DNA of 64,000 bases, taken from HGM04593 sp045533955. Lineage in GTDB: Bacteria > Bacteroidota > Bacteroidia > Bacteroidales > Bacteroidaceae. A model generated the notes under the pieces. That model was not told the DNA's origin, did not search any database, and saw nothing but the letters and a program-made list of their open reading frames with translations. The stretch is from assembly GCA_045533955.1 (NCBI GenBank), contig JAZSIU010000011.1, positions 1 to 64,000 of the forward strand, read 5' to 3'. The translations under genes were made by a program, and so were the position numbers. Each line of letters opens with the position of its first letter. The stretch's first letter is position 1. Positions 52,290 to 59,872 of this stretch are shown in pieces.

Positions 52290-53177
52290 TTACAACAGTT
52301 CTAAAATGCTGTAACTCTTTCTGCCGTTCTTGTCTTGGAAACGCAAAACTCTGTCGAGGAATGTTATAAAGAAAAACAAAAGAGAGTCCTTGTCTAAAAA
52401 TATCTTTGGGCTGTATGTTATCTGCTCTCTTGTGAAAAAGTCTTTGAGAACATCGCTGTTTATTCGTACCTCTAACCTATAAAGTTTCTTGGGGTTGTCG
52501 TTGTTGTCGAGAATGTATTGTTTGTGGCTCTTGCTCTCAATTTCTCGTTTCTTGTTGTAAGCGTTGAGAGTGATGTTTTTGTTCTTCTGTGCCACTAATA
52601 CGCTATACTCCTTAATTCTATAGAGGTTGCCAACTCCTATATAAAGAATGTCCTCAATCAGTTGTTTGCGGTCTGTGATTTTAGTGCCGTTCACTATTGG
52701 AGTGTACTCCTTGTTTCGTATCAGTTGGATAAGTTTCTTGGGATAATTGCAACTGCCGTCAATGGCGATGTCCCAATGAGTGAAATTGTTGAACACAAGT
52801 CCTAATGTATCTTCGATGTACTCAAGGTGCAACAATCTGCTATGTTGCCAATCGTGTTTTAGGTAGAATTGCTTGTTCTCTACTTGCAACCAAACAAACG
52901 ACTGCATAGCCTCATCGGTGTCTGCTTTCAACCCCCATTGTAGCGTGCCGAAGACTTGCTCTGTGAACTCTTGGAAAGTGTTGTCTTCGTAGTCAAGATA
53001 GACTATTTCATAAATGTAGTTATAGTGAGTGCCTTGCACTTGCCTTAATCTGTACCCCCATTCGGGGTGTTCAAATTCTTCTGTTGGGTTATCTCTTAAT
53101 GTGTTTAGATAACTGTTCTCTGCCAATGTGTAGCAGATTTTCAACTTGTCGATAGTTGGTGTAAATTCATTTTTCAT
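52290..53177 (-). CDS. Replication initiator-like protein (Rep_trans type, putative)
   Basis: 295 residues. Features recalling the Rep_trans/pT181-type rolling-circle initiators found on plasmids and integrative elements: opening TPTIDKLKICYTLAE, a central HWDIAIDGSCNYPKK (metal-site-like Asp pair), NAYNKKREIESKS and KKLYRLEVRINSD. The exact catalytic Tyr is not certain (candidates in the GNLYRIKEYSVLV and YNKK stretches). Its likely role is replication of the excised element. Its start overlaps the upstream small gene by 4 bp. Confidence 0.65.
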   Translation of the reverse strand: MKNEFTPTIDKLKICYTLAENSYLNTLRDNPTEEFEHPEWGYRLRQVQGTHYNYIYEIVYLDYEDNTFQEFTEQVFGTLQWGLKADTDEAMQSFVWLQVENKQFYLKHDWQHSRLLHLEYIEDTLGLVFNNFTHWDIAIDGSCNYPKKLIQLIRNKEYTPIVNGTKITDRKQLIEDILYIGVGNLYRIKEYSVLVAQKNKNITLNAYNKKREIESKSHKQYILDNNDNPKKLYRLEVRINSDVLKDFFTREQITYSPKIFLDKDSLLFFFITFLDRVLRFQDKNGRKSYSILELL

Positions 53178-53368
53178 TCCTTTTTTAAATTATTACTCTT
53201 ATTAGTTCTCTCTTGCCATACAGTTCTCATCGCCTCTGCTATGGCTTGTTTGTGCTGTGGGGTTTTGCGATACCTTTTCATCGCTTGGCTAATTCTCTTG
53301 CGTGTAACAGCACTCTTTTTTCTTCCACGCAGTGTCAATGAAATTTTGTGTTTTGTCTGTTCATTCAT
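53174..53368 (-). CDS. Small NUMOD3-like DNA-binding protein
   Basis: 64 residues, very basic. The pattern HKISLTLRGRKKSAVTRKRI followed by SQAMKRYRK repeats the NUMOD3 motif (K-I-S-x-x-x-x-G-R-K), a DNA-binding helix pair known from homing endonucleases and phage proteins. No nuclease domain is attached. It overlaps the Rep-like gene by 4 bp, so it may act as accessory DNA binder or excision factor; that is inference. Confidence 0.6.
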   Translation of the reverse strand: MNEQTKHKISLTLRGRKKSAVTRKRISQAMKRYRKTPQHKQAIAEAMRTVWQERTNKSNNLKKE

Positions 53369-53442
53369 AGTGCTATCCTTTTTACTATAAATAGTAAGTA
53401 GGTTGAAAAAATGTAGATTTTTTTCTGAAAAATTTTACAGAC

Positions 53443-53479
53443 AGAACTGTTATATAGTAGATAGGCTCTTATAACAGTT
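53443..53479 (-). terminator. Hairpin after the integrase gene
   Basis: Perfect 11-bp stem (GAACTGTTATA / TATAACAGTTC) with a 15-nt loop, just downstream of the integrase stop codon. Confidence 0.65.
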
Positions 53480-53495
53480 CCCTCAAAGGGGTTAC

Positions 53496-54824
53496 CTATC
53501 TTGCAAACGCTTGGGCTACTATCCTTGCGTGTTCCTCTTTGTTTACCTTGATATATTTGAGAAAATTATTCTCTGTGGTGTGTCCCGTGATTGCCATAAT
53601 ACTAATGCTTGGAACTCCTTTGAGATACATATTTGTGGCAAATGAGCGTCTTGCAGTATGGTTCATAACAAACTCAAACTTTGCTCCGTCCTTGATGATT
53701 GTGTTTCCACCTTTTACACGGGATAGGGTAGTCCTTTCGTTGATGTTGGCAAGTTTAGCACACAGACGGATATGTTTCAAGCAATGTGTCTTGTCCACGC
53801 TTTTGGGGAAACTCTCTCCGTATTTCGTGAATATCTCTTTAACCATTGGGTGCATAGGAATAACAACAGTTGCGTTTGTCTTGTGAGTGTGAACAACCAT
53901 AGTATCGTTGCTCCTTATCTCAACATTAGATAGGTCTTGCCAATCTCCAAAGCGTAGTCCAGTCCAACAAGCAACAATGAACAAGTCCCGTGTTTCTTCA
54001 ATTCTTGCTTTATCGCCAACAACTGCTTTTACGGCCTCATCTTCAAAATTGATAGCATACAATCGTTTAATCTCTTCCTCTGTTAGATAGATGTTATCTA
54101 CATCTTGGCACTTGGTAGTGTAAGAGTGATAGCATTTGTTTATCTCAATGCCGTTCAGTTCTGCCTCTTTCAACCATACTTTGATAATGCTGAATGTGCT
54201 TGCTATCGTGTTTGCAGCGTATTCTCGTTCTAATAACCAAGCAGTAAAACGTTCTTCAAGGCGATTGTCAAACAGTTGCCAAGTGAGTGCAAGGCGATTG
54301 TCGTTGCAGAACTCTTGTAAGCGTTTCAAGGCATTGTAATGGTTGTAGATTGTACCGCTGACTATCTTGCGTTGTGTTGTTCTGTTTACCATTTGCTTTT
54401 TGCGCTCAATGTAGTCTTGTATGAATGTCAAAGGTTTCTTCTTGATGTCTGTGTCCTTGCCATTGATTTTGCATTTGAAGTAGTTTTCAAAGTTCTCTTT
54501 CGTGTGTTCAATCTCGCCCTCTGTAATTGCTTTTGCATAGTCGTTGCAGTAAGATAGTATCTGTTTCAGTGCTTTGTTTACCTCTTTATTATAGCGTAAC
54601 TGAACTGCTCCAATGGCAGGGTCTTCTGTTGCTCTTTCGCCAACTTGGGTTCTTGTGGTCTTTAACCAATACTGCGGTTCTATTGTCAGTTTGGTAAATA
54701 CTCTTGCTCGTTCTTTGTTGATTGTTGTTGTCAACCAAATTTGAGATTTGTTGCCTACTGTTTTGAGATTGAAATTGACTCTCATAGTAAATTTGTGGTT
54801 TATATAAAATTCGTTTTCTACCAT
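53496..54824 (-). CDS. Tyrosine recombinase / integrase
   Basis: 442 residues. N-terminal Arm-type domain (residues about 1-115, NLKTVGNKSQIWLTTTINKE), SAM-like core-binding domain (about 120-230), and C-terminal catalytic domain with Arg in CWTGLRFGDWQDL, Lys region, HTARRSFATNMY (H-x-x-R), TGHTTENNFLKYIKV (H and the nucleophilic Tyr). All catalytic residues are present. This layout is that of Bacteroidota transposon/ICE integrases, which insert at short chromosomal targets. It lies at the guaA side of the island, as expected for the enzyme that integrated it there. Confidence 0.92.
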   Translation of the reverse strand: MVENEFYINHKFTMRVNFNLKTVGNKSQIWLTTTINKERARVFTKLTIEPQYWLKTTRTQVGERATEDPAIGAVQLRYNKEVNKALKQILSYCNDYAKAITEGEIEHTKENFENYFKCKINGKDTDIKKKPLTFIQDYIERKKQMVNRTTQRKIVSGTIYNHYNALKRLQEFCNDNRLALTWQLFDNRLEERFTAWLLEREYAANTIASTFSIIKVWLKEAELNGIEINKCYHSYTTKCQDVDNIYLTEEEIKRLYAINFEDEAVKAVVGDKARIEETRDLFIVACWTGLRFGDWQDLSNVEIRSNDTMVVHTHKTNATVVIPMHPMVKEIFTKYGESFPKSVDKTHCLKHIRLCAKLANINERTTLSRVKGGNTIIKDGAKFEFVMNHTARRSFATNMYLKGVPSISIMAITGHTTENNFLKYIKVNKEEHARIVAQAFAR

Positions 54825-55113
54825 ATTAAAAATACTTTTTTGACTTATTATTTTCTAAAGTATATGTTTGGTCTATAGAAAAGTCAAGGGGTAAAAGCAT
54901 TTTTTTTCGATTTTTTTTTCAAAGGTACCAGGAAAATCTCATCTGCTCAAATGGTGGCAACTGCTACTGGTGTCAAAAAGTGGTGTCAATTTACATTCGT
55001 TAACTATAATGTTAAAATACCCTCCAGAATGGTCTGGAGGGTGTATATCAATAAAATAGCCTCAACTTTTTTGTTGTTGAGGCTATTGAAATATGCTTAA
55101 AAAACGCTGTTTT
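54825..55113. other. Right end of module III
   Basis: No gene. In order: second copy of AAGGTACCAGGAAA (54922-54935), the 22-bp word shared with module II (54963-54984), the 50-bp module-end repeat with its hairpin (54995-55044), a perfect 12-bp hairpin AATAGCCTCAAC (55055-55066 / 55076-55087), and the small hairpin AAAAAAC-GCT-GTTTTTT (55099-55115) that overlaps the guaA stop codon and may serve as terminator. Confidence 0.7.
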
Positions 55114-55125
55114 TTACTCCCACTC
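55099..55125. repeat. att site at the 3' end of guaA
   Basis: 27 bp identical to 50311-50337. The right 12 bp are the guaA stop codon and its last three codons; integration therefore restores an intact gene end. Confidence 0.85.
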
Positions 55126-56421
55126 AATTGTGGCGCTGGGCTTAGGCGACATATCGTAGCAGACGCGGTTGACGGTCTTTACCTCGGCAAGGATGCGGTC
55201 GGTGATTTTCATAAGGATTGCCCAATCTATCTGCTCTATTGTGGCTGTCATTGCATCTACCGTGTTGACGGCGCGGATAATTACGGGCCAGTCGTACGAG
55301 CGGGCATTGTCGCGCACGCCCACTGACTTAAAATCGGGAACTATGGTAAAGTATTGCCATACTTTTTTGTCGAGGCCGGCTTTTGCAAACTCTTCGCGCA
55401 GGATGGCGTCCGACTCGCGCACTGCTTCTAAGCGGTCGCGGGTAATTGCGCCGAGGCAGCGTACGCCGAGGCCGGGGCCGGGGAAGGGCTGACGATAGAC
55501 CATCTCGTAGGGGAGGCCAAGCTCGAGGCCGCAGGCGCGTACCTCGTCTTTAAAGAGCTGACGGATGGGCTCGACAAGTTCGAATTGCATATCTTCGGGC
55601 AGGCCGCCTACGTTGTGGTGCGATTTTACCATTTTGGCTGTCTTTGTACCGCTCTCGACAATGTCGGGGTAGATGGTGCCCTGACCGAGGAATTCTATTC
55701 CGTCGAGCTTGCGTGCCTCCTCTTCGAATACGCGGATAAACTCGCCACCGATTATCTTGCGTTTCTGCTCGGGGTCAGCGACGCCCTCGAGCTTGCCGAG
55801 GAAGCGGTCGGTTGCATCGACATATACTAGGTTGGCGCACAGCTGGTTGCGGAACACCTCGATAACGGCTTCCGACTCGCCCTTGCGCATCAGTCCGTGG
55901 TTCACGTGTACGCATACAAGGTTGTTGCCGATGGCCTTGAGCAGAAGGGCTGCAACCACCGAGCTATCGACACCGCCCGAGAGTGCTAGAAGCACTTTGC
56001 GGTTGCCAACCTGACGACGGATGAGTTCTACCTGGTCGTTGACAAAGTTTGTCATATTCCAATTGGCCTCGGCTCCGCAGGTGTCGAATACAAATGATTT
56101 TACGGCCTCTTTTATGGCCTCTTCGTCATTTGTAAACTGCGCGAGTTTGACGTCGCACAGTGCCTTGTCGTGGCCTGCTGCCATAATGGGCAGGCCGGCA
56201 TCATAAATCTCGGGGTTTACGTCAATGGCAACGCCGTCAATTACGTTATTGGGGCCGCCGTTGATGATGATACCTTTTACTCCGGGAAGCGCTTTTAACT
56301 CCTGTGCTGTAATGTCGTGGGGGTAAATCTCGCTATATACTCCCAATGCACGAATTGCGCGGGCAAGCACGGTGTTCTCGTGGCTGCCAAGGTCGAGGAT
56401 GACAATCATATCCTGTTTCAT
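55114..56421 (-). CDS. guaA: GMP synthase with shortened, apparently inactive glutaminase domain
   Basis: Aminates XMP to GMP. 435 residues against about 510-525 usual. The ATP-pyrophosphatase half is intact: LALSGGVDSSVVAALLL (residues 146 on), KRKIIGGEFIRVFEEEA, GQGTIYPDIVESG, and the dimer domain to PSATIEWE. The N-terminal class I glutaminase keeps VILDLGSHEN and IIINGGPNNV, but the nucleophile elbow GVCYGMQ is replaced by MAAGHDKA (Cys replaced by Gly) and about 75 residues with the catalytic His and Glu are absent. It may use free ammonia or a separate glutaminase. The 3' end hosts the island. Confidence 0.85.
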   Translation of the reverse strand: MKQDMIVILDLGSHENTVLARAIRALGVYSEIYPHDITAQELKALPGVKGIIINGGPNNVIDGVAIDVNPEIYDAGLPIMAAGHDKALCDVKLAQFTNDEEAIKEAVKSFVFDTCGAEANWNMTNFVNDQVELIRRQVGNRKVLLALSGGVDSSVVAALLLKAIGNNLVCVHVNHGLMRKGESEAVIEVFRNQLCANLVYVDATDRFLGKLEGVADPEQKRKIIGGEFIRVFEEEARKLDGIEFLGQGTIYPDIVESGTKTAKMVKSHHNVGGLPEDMQFELVEPIRQLFKDEVRACGLELGLPYEMVYRQPFPGPGLGVRCLGAITRDRLEAVRESDAILREEFAKAGLDKKVWQYFTIVPDFKSVGVRDNARSYDWPVIIRAVNTVDAMTATIEQIDWAILMKITDRILAEVKTVNRVCYDMSPKPSATIEWE

Positions 56422-56509
56422 AACTCTATTTGTTTAGTTGTATATTTCTGTTGTTGTTATAATAAAAATAAGAGCGAATGGGTTCACTCTTATTCTTAAT
56501 GGGCGCGTG

Positions 56510-56962
56510 TTATTTTTTCTCTTTCAAGAGGTCGCGAATCTCGGTAAGAAGTTTCTCCTCGGCGCTGGGCTCGGGTACGGGTGCAGGAGCGGGTGCGGGA
56601 GCTGCCTCCTCTTTCTTTTTCTTCTCGGTGAGCCTTGCGATAAGTCTTATCATAACAAATATCGAGAATGCGATGATAAGAAAATCGAATGTCTGCTGCA
56701 AGAAATTACCATAGTTTAGTGTTACGGCTGCAGTCTCAACGGTACCGTCGGCTGCCGTGGTGGCCTCTTTCATCACCCATTTAAGGTCTTTGAAATTCAC
56801 GCCGCCAACCAAAAGGCCGATGGGGGGCATAATAATGTCGTTTACCACAGATGTAACAATCTTACCGAATGCACCACCGATGATAACACCGACTGCCATA
56901 TCAACTACGTTGCCTTTCATAGCAAAGGCCTTAAAGTCCTGAAGAAATGTGCTTTTTGCCAT
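56510..56962 (-). CDS. mscL: Large-conductance mechanosensitive channel
   Basis: Inner-membrane pressure-relief channel, homopentamer. 150 residues: amphipathic N-terminal helix, TM1 with KGNVVDMAVGVIIGGAFGKI (hallmark), periplasmic loop, TM2 (QQTFDFLIIAFSIFVMIRLI), and a C-terminal Lys/Glu/Ala/Pro-rich helix (EEAAPAPAPAPVPEPSAEEK). Length is normal. Stands alone between guaA and the gapA unit. Confidence 0.96.
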   Translation of the reverse strand: MAKSTFLQDFKAFAMKGNVVDMAVGVIIGGAFGKIVTSVVNDIIMPPIGLLVGGVNFKDLKWVMKEATTAADGTVETAAVTLNYGNFLQQTFDFLIIAFSIFVMIRLIARLTEKKKKEEAAPAPAPAPVPEPSAEEKLLTEIRDLLKEKK

Positions 56963-57152
56963 TTTTTATCTATTTTAAGTTTTATATACTATTTATTTTT
57001 ATTGTGCGCAAAGATACTACAAAATGGGCGAAACACAAAAAGATTAAAGCAATTTTATTTAGTCGAGTTAACATTTTTCTTAGTGGCCGATTTTTTCTCT
57101 TTTTACAATCTATTTTCCTTAATATTGTGTTGCAATTGTAAAAAGAATGTTT

Positions 57153-57160
57153 TAAATTTG
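57153..57160 (+). promoter_or_regulatory. Promoter for the small lipoprotein and gapA
   Basis: TAAATTTG (exact TAnnTTTG) with a TTG at 57130-57132, spacing 20 bp, fits a full Bacteroidota -33/-7 promoter. Confidence 0.6.
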
Positions 57161-57183
57161 CCGAGTATTTTGGAAAGTAGAGT

Positions 57184-57273
57184 ATGAGAATTCTAAAAAT
57201 TGTAGTATTCGCAATACTTTCGGCAATGGTGATTGTGGCGTGTTCGAGTGCGCATAATTGCAATTGCGGATAA
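57184..57273 (+). CDS. Tiny predicted lipoprotein, 29 residues
   Basis: Too short for ordinary ORF calling: MRILKIVVFAILSAMVIVAC followed by SSAHNCNCG. Positive N terminus, hydrophobic core and lipobox VIVAC make a complete lipoprotein signal; the mature peptide would be about 10 residues with three Cys. It starts 24 bp after a good -7 box and ends 48 bp before gapA on the same strand, so both are probably on one transcript. Alternatively it is a leader ORF controlling gapA. Function unknown. Confidence 0.5.
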   Translation: MRILKIVVFAILSAMVIVACSSAHNCNCG

Positions 57274-57321
57274 ATGAATAAGGAATATTTTATTAACCCT
57301 TTTTAAATTTAATAAAGTAAT

Positions 57322-58332
57322 ATGACAAAAGTAGGTATTAACGGTTTTGGCCGTATCGGCCGTTTCGTTTTCCGTGCCGCTCAGACAAGAAACGACATTG
57401 AGATTGTAGGTATCAACGACCTTTGCCCCGTAGATTACTTGGCTTATATGCTCAAGTATGACACAATGCACGGTATCTTCGATGGTACTATCGAGGCCGA
57501 CGTTGAGAACAACCAGCTTATCGTTAACGGTAAGGCTATCCGCGTAACAGCAGAGCGTAATCCCGCCGACCTTAAGTGGGACGCAGTAGGTGCTGAGTAC
57601 GTTGTTGAGTCAACAGGTCTCTTCCTGACAAAGGAGAAGGCTCAGGCTCACATCGAGGCCGGTGCAAAGTACGTTGTAATGTCTGCTCCCTCAAAGGACG
57701 ATACTCCTATGTTCGTGTGCGGTGTAAACGAGACAACATACGTTAAGGGTACACAGTTCGTTTCTAACGCTTCTTGTACTACAAACTGCTTGGCTCCCAT
57801 CGCTAAGGTTCTGAACGACAAGTTCGGTATCACAGACGGTTTGATGACAACTGTACACTCTACAACAGCTACACAGAAGACTGTTGACGGTCCCTCTTTG
57901 AAGGACTGGAGAGGTTGTCGTGCTGCTGCCGGCAACATCATCCCCTCATCGACAGGTGCTGCTAAGGCAGTAGGTAAGGTAATCCCCGCTCTTAACGGTA
58001 AACTCACAGGTATGGCTATGCGCGTTCCCACATTGGACGTTTCAGTAGTTGACCTTACTGTTAACCTCGCTAAGCCCGCTACATACGCCGAGATTTGCGC
58101 AGCTATGAAAGAGGCTTCTGAGGGTGAGTTGAAGGGTATCCTCGGTTACACAGAGGACGCTGTTGTTTCTTCAGACTTCCTTGGTGACACTCGTACATCT
58201 ATCTTCGACGCGAAGGCAGGTATCGCTCTTACCGATACATTCGTTAAGGTTGTATCTTGGTATGACAACGAGATTGGTTACTCGAACAAGGTTCTCGACC
58301 TTATCGCTCATATGGCTAAGGTTAACGCTTAA
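57322..58332 (+). CDS. gapA: Glyceraldehyde-3-phosphate dehydrogenase
   Basis: Glycolytic NAD+-dependent oxidation and phosphorylation of glyceraldehyde 3-phosphate. 336 residues: NAD-binding KVGINGFGRIGRFVF at the start, catalytic Cys in SNASCTTNCLAP near residue 150, TVHSTTATQKTVDGPS and WYDNEIGYSNKVLDL. Codon choice is strongly biased (GGT, AAG, GAC, TTC, CTC) compared with neighbouring genes, the mark of very high expression. A terminator follows. Confidence 0.98.
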   Translation: MTKVGINGFGRIGRFVFRAAQTRNDIEIVGINDLCPVDYLAYMLKYDTMHGIFDGTIEADVENNQLIVNGKAIRVTAERNPADLKWDAVGAEYVVESTGLFLTKEKAQAHIEAGAKYVVMSAPSKDDTPMFVCGVNETTYVKGTQFVSNASCTTNCLAPIAKVLNDKFGITDGLMTTVHSTTATQKTVDGPSLKDWRGCRAAAGNIIPSSTGAAKAVGKVIPALNGKLTGMAMRVPTLDVSVVDLTVNLAKPATYAEICAAMKEASEGELKGILGYTEDAVVSSDFLGDTRTSIFDAKAGIALTDTFVKVVSWYDNEIGYSNKVLDLIAHMAKVNA

Positions 58333-58359
58333 TTCGTTAATTAGCTTGAGAAACTTTAT

Positions 58360-58390
58360 GAGGATGCCTTTAGCGGGCATCCTCTTTTTT
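58360..58390 (+). terminator. Terminator of gapA
   Basis: 9-bp perfect stem GAGGATGCC / GGCATCCTC, 7-nt loop and a T8 tract. Confidence 0.9.
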
Positions 58391-58668
58391 TTGTGGCTCG
58401 ATGCGCGAGGCTGTGCGGGCGGAAATTATTGGTGGGTGAGGGGACTTATATAAATATATTGCCCGATTATCTACACAAAAGAGATTCTCTTTTGTGTAGA
58501 TTTTATTGCAGTGTTCCATACAAAAAATGCGGTGTAAGGGGTTATGGATTTATTCTAAGAGCAATGCTCCGAAATAATATATATTGAATAACAAACAAAT
58601 GTGGCGTATGAAAGTGTTACAATGTTCACTGCATACGCCATTTTGTATATTCTTCCCAATATGGGAAT
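58391..58668. other. Intergenic region between gapA and the arsenic operon
   Basis: No gene. An inverted repeat around 58475-58503 (ACACAAAAGAGA / TCTCTTTTGTGT) and another at 58600-58635 (GTGGCGTATGAAAGTG ... GCATACGCCA type) probably end transcription of the arsenic operon that converges here. Confidence 0.55.
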
Positions 58669-59637
58669 TTATAGCGTCCAATTAAACAGATAGCCTGAAA
58701 TAATAATCAACAATGTTACCACGCCGAAAAAGATTCCTATCAGTCGCCAAGTCATCACCTTTTTAAGCATTGTAGCTTCGGGAACAGATAGCCCGATGAT
58801 AGCCATCATAAAGGCAATAGCCGTTCCAAGCGGAATGCCCTTTGCTACAAATACCTCGATGATGGGCACAATACCTGCTGCATTGGCATACATCGGCACT
58901 GCAAGCACCACAGCAAGTGGCACGCCCCACCAATTTTCCGCCGAGAGGTATTGCTCAAAGAAGCCTTCGGGCACATAGCCGTGCATCGCAGCACCAATGC
59001 CGATACCAATTAGAATATAGAGCAAAACGCCTCGCACAATGCCCCACGACTCACGAGTGATAGTAGGCAGTCGCTTGATGAATGGTGTTTTCTCTGCCTC
59101 CCATCTTTGGCTCTGCGCCGAAGATTGTGCTTGTGCATCCTTTACCCAATCGCTTAAATAGGGTTCGAGGTGCATACGGCTCAAAATAAAGCCCGCAATC
59201 ATCGACAGCAGCGTACCGCTCACTACATAAATCAGCGTTGCTTTCACTCCAAACGAGCCGAGGAACATTGCCACAGCAACCTCGCTAACCAGAGGCGAGG
59301 CGATAAGGAATGTCAGCGTTACGCCCAACGGTATTCCACCCTTGACAAAGCCGATAAAGAGTGGTACCGATGAGCAGGAGCAGAACGGAGTAATACCACC
59401 GAAGAGAGCCGCCAAGAAGTAGTCCAAGCCGTAGAGCTTATGCGTGGCGAGGTATTGGCGTAGTCGCTCAATGGGGAAGTAGGCATTGATAATGCCCATC
59501 ACAAAACTTATGCTGAAAAGCAGTATTATAATCTTGATGCTGTCGTAAAAGAAGAAATTGACAGCAGTACCCAATGGTGTGGCTGCATCTAACCCGAAGA
59601 TGCCATAGACCAACCAATCTGCAAACCTCTGTATCAT
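58669..59637 (-). CDS. arsP: Permease of the ArsP / YraQ (DUF318) family
   Basis: Inner-membrane efflux permease, 322 residues with about 8-10 membrane helices in two halves. The family signature GGITPFCSCSSVPLFIGFV lies near residue 80, and its counterpart (ANAAGIVPIIEVFVAKGIPLG, key residues NAAGIVPIIE) late in the protein. Relatives export trivalent organoarsenicals; others move Cu/Zn. Its start overlaps the thioredoxin-like gene stop by 4 bp, so it is the last gene of the ars-type operon. The symbol follows from context and is moderately certain. Confidence 0.8.
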   Translation of the reverse strand: MIQRFADWLVYGIFGLDAATPLGTAVNFFFYDSIKIIILLFSISFVMGIINAYFPIERLRQYLATHKLYGLDYFLAALFGGITPFCSCSSVPLFIGFVKGGIPLGVTLTFLIASPLVSEVAVAMFLGSFGVKATLIYVVSGTLLSMIAGFILSRMHLEPYLSDWVKDAQAQSSAQSQRWEAEKTPFIKRLPTITRESWGIVRGVLLYILIGIGIGAAMHGYVPEGFFEQYLSAENWWGVPLAVVLAVPMYANAAGIVPIIEVFVAKGIPLGTAIAFMMAIIGLSVPEATMLKKVMTWRLIGIFFGVVTLLIIISGYLFNWTL

Positions 59638-59867
59638 ACGCCCAACAACTCTTTAATCTCCTGTTCAGTGGGCACATAGCCCTTGATTTTCACCTCGCCA
59701 TCAACAACAACAGCGGGGGTTGCCAGGATGTTGTAATTCATGATTTCCATGATATCCTCGACCTTGGTAATTGTCGCTGTGATGTTGTTCTCTTTGATGA
59801 CTTTTTCAATAACCGCGTAGGTTGTCTTGCACTTGCCACAACCCGTTCCTAAAATCTTGATTTCCAT
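59634..59867 (-). CDS. Small thioredoxin-like redox protein (ArsE-like)
   Basis: About 77 residues from ATG 59867 (MEIKILGTGCGKCKTTYAVI); the longer frame reading in from 59945 overlaps arsG and is not needed. Thioredoxin fold of the TM0996/MTH895 group with the active site CGKC near residues 10-13 and the cis-Pro loop ATPAVVVDGEVKIKG. Such proteins accompany ArsF and ArsG as 'ArsE' in organoarsenical operons (recalled). Five bases after arsG and overlapping arsP. Confidence 0.85.
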   Translation of the reverse strand: MEIKILGTGCGKCKTTYAVIEKVIKENNITATITKVEDIMEIMNYNILATPAVVVDGEVKIKGYVPTEQEIKELLGV

Positions 59868-59872
59868 AATTC

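Larger units (their letters stand above)
44841..55113. mobile_element. Genomic island of tandem modules inserted at the 3' end of guaA
   Basis: AT-rich block between a PP2C gene and guaA. The right edge is the last codons of guaA; a 27-bp sequence there (55099-55125) is repeated exactly at 50311-50337, and shorter versions occur at 48391-48409 and 45312-45322. Between these sites each module has related ends: a left block beginning CTCGACTAGA followed by AT-rich sequence up to GGTGTCGAAA, and a right block with GGTGTCA repeats and hairpins. Only the guaA-proximal module encodes an integrase. The 3' end of guaA is a recognised island integration site in bacteria. Confidence 0.8.
50326..55113. 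mobile_element. Module III: integrase-bearing element next to guaA
   Basis: The only complete module: att-like site, left block, cargo gene, serine recombinase, Rep-like protein, NUMOD3-like protein, tyrosine integrase, right end, guaA. All genes are on the minus strand. A 14-bp direct repeat (AAGGTACCAGGAAA at 51974-51987 and 54922-54935) brackets the Rep-to-integrase block. Confidence 0.75.

Noticed and set aside
45312..55113. tRNA gene as the island's attachment site
   Set aside because: No tRNA-like cloverleaf is seen; the duplicated sequence is the end of guaA.
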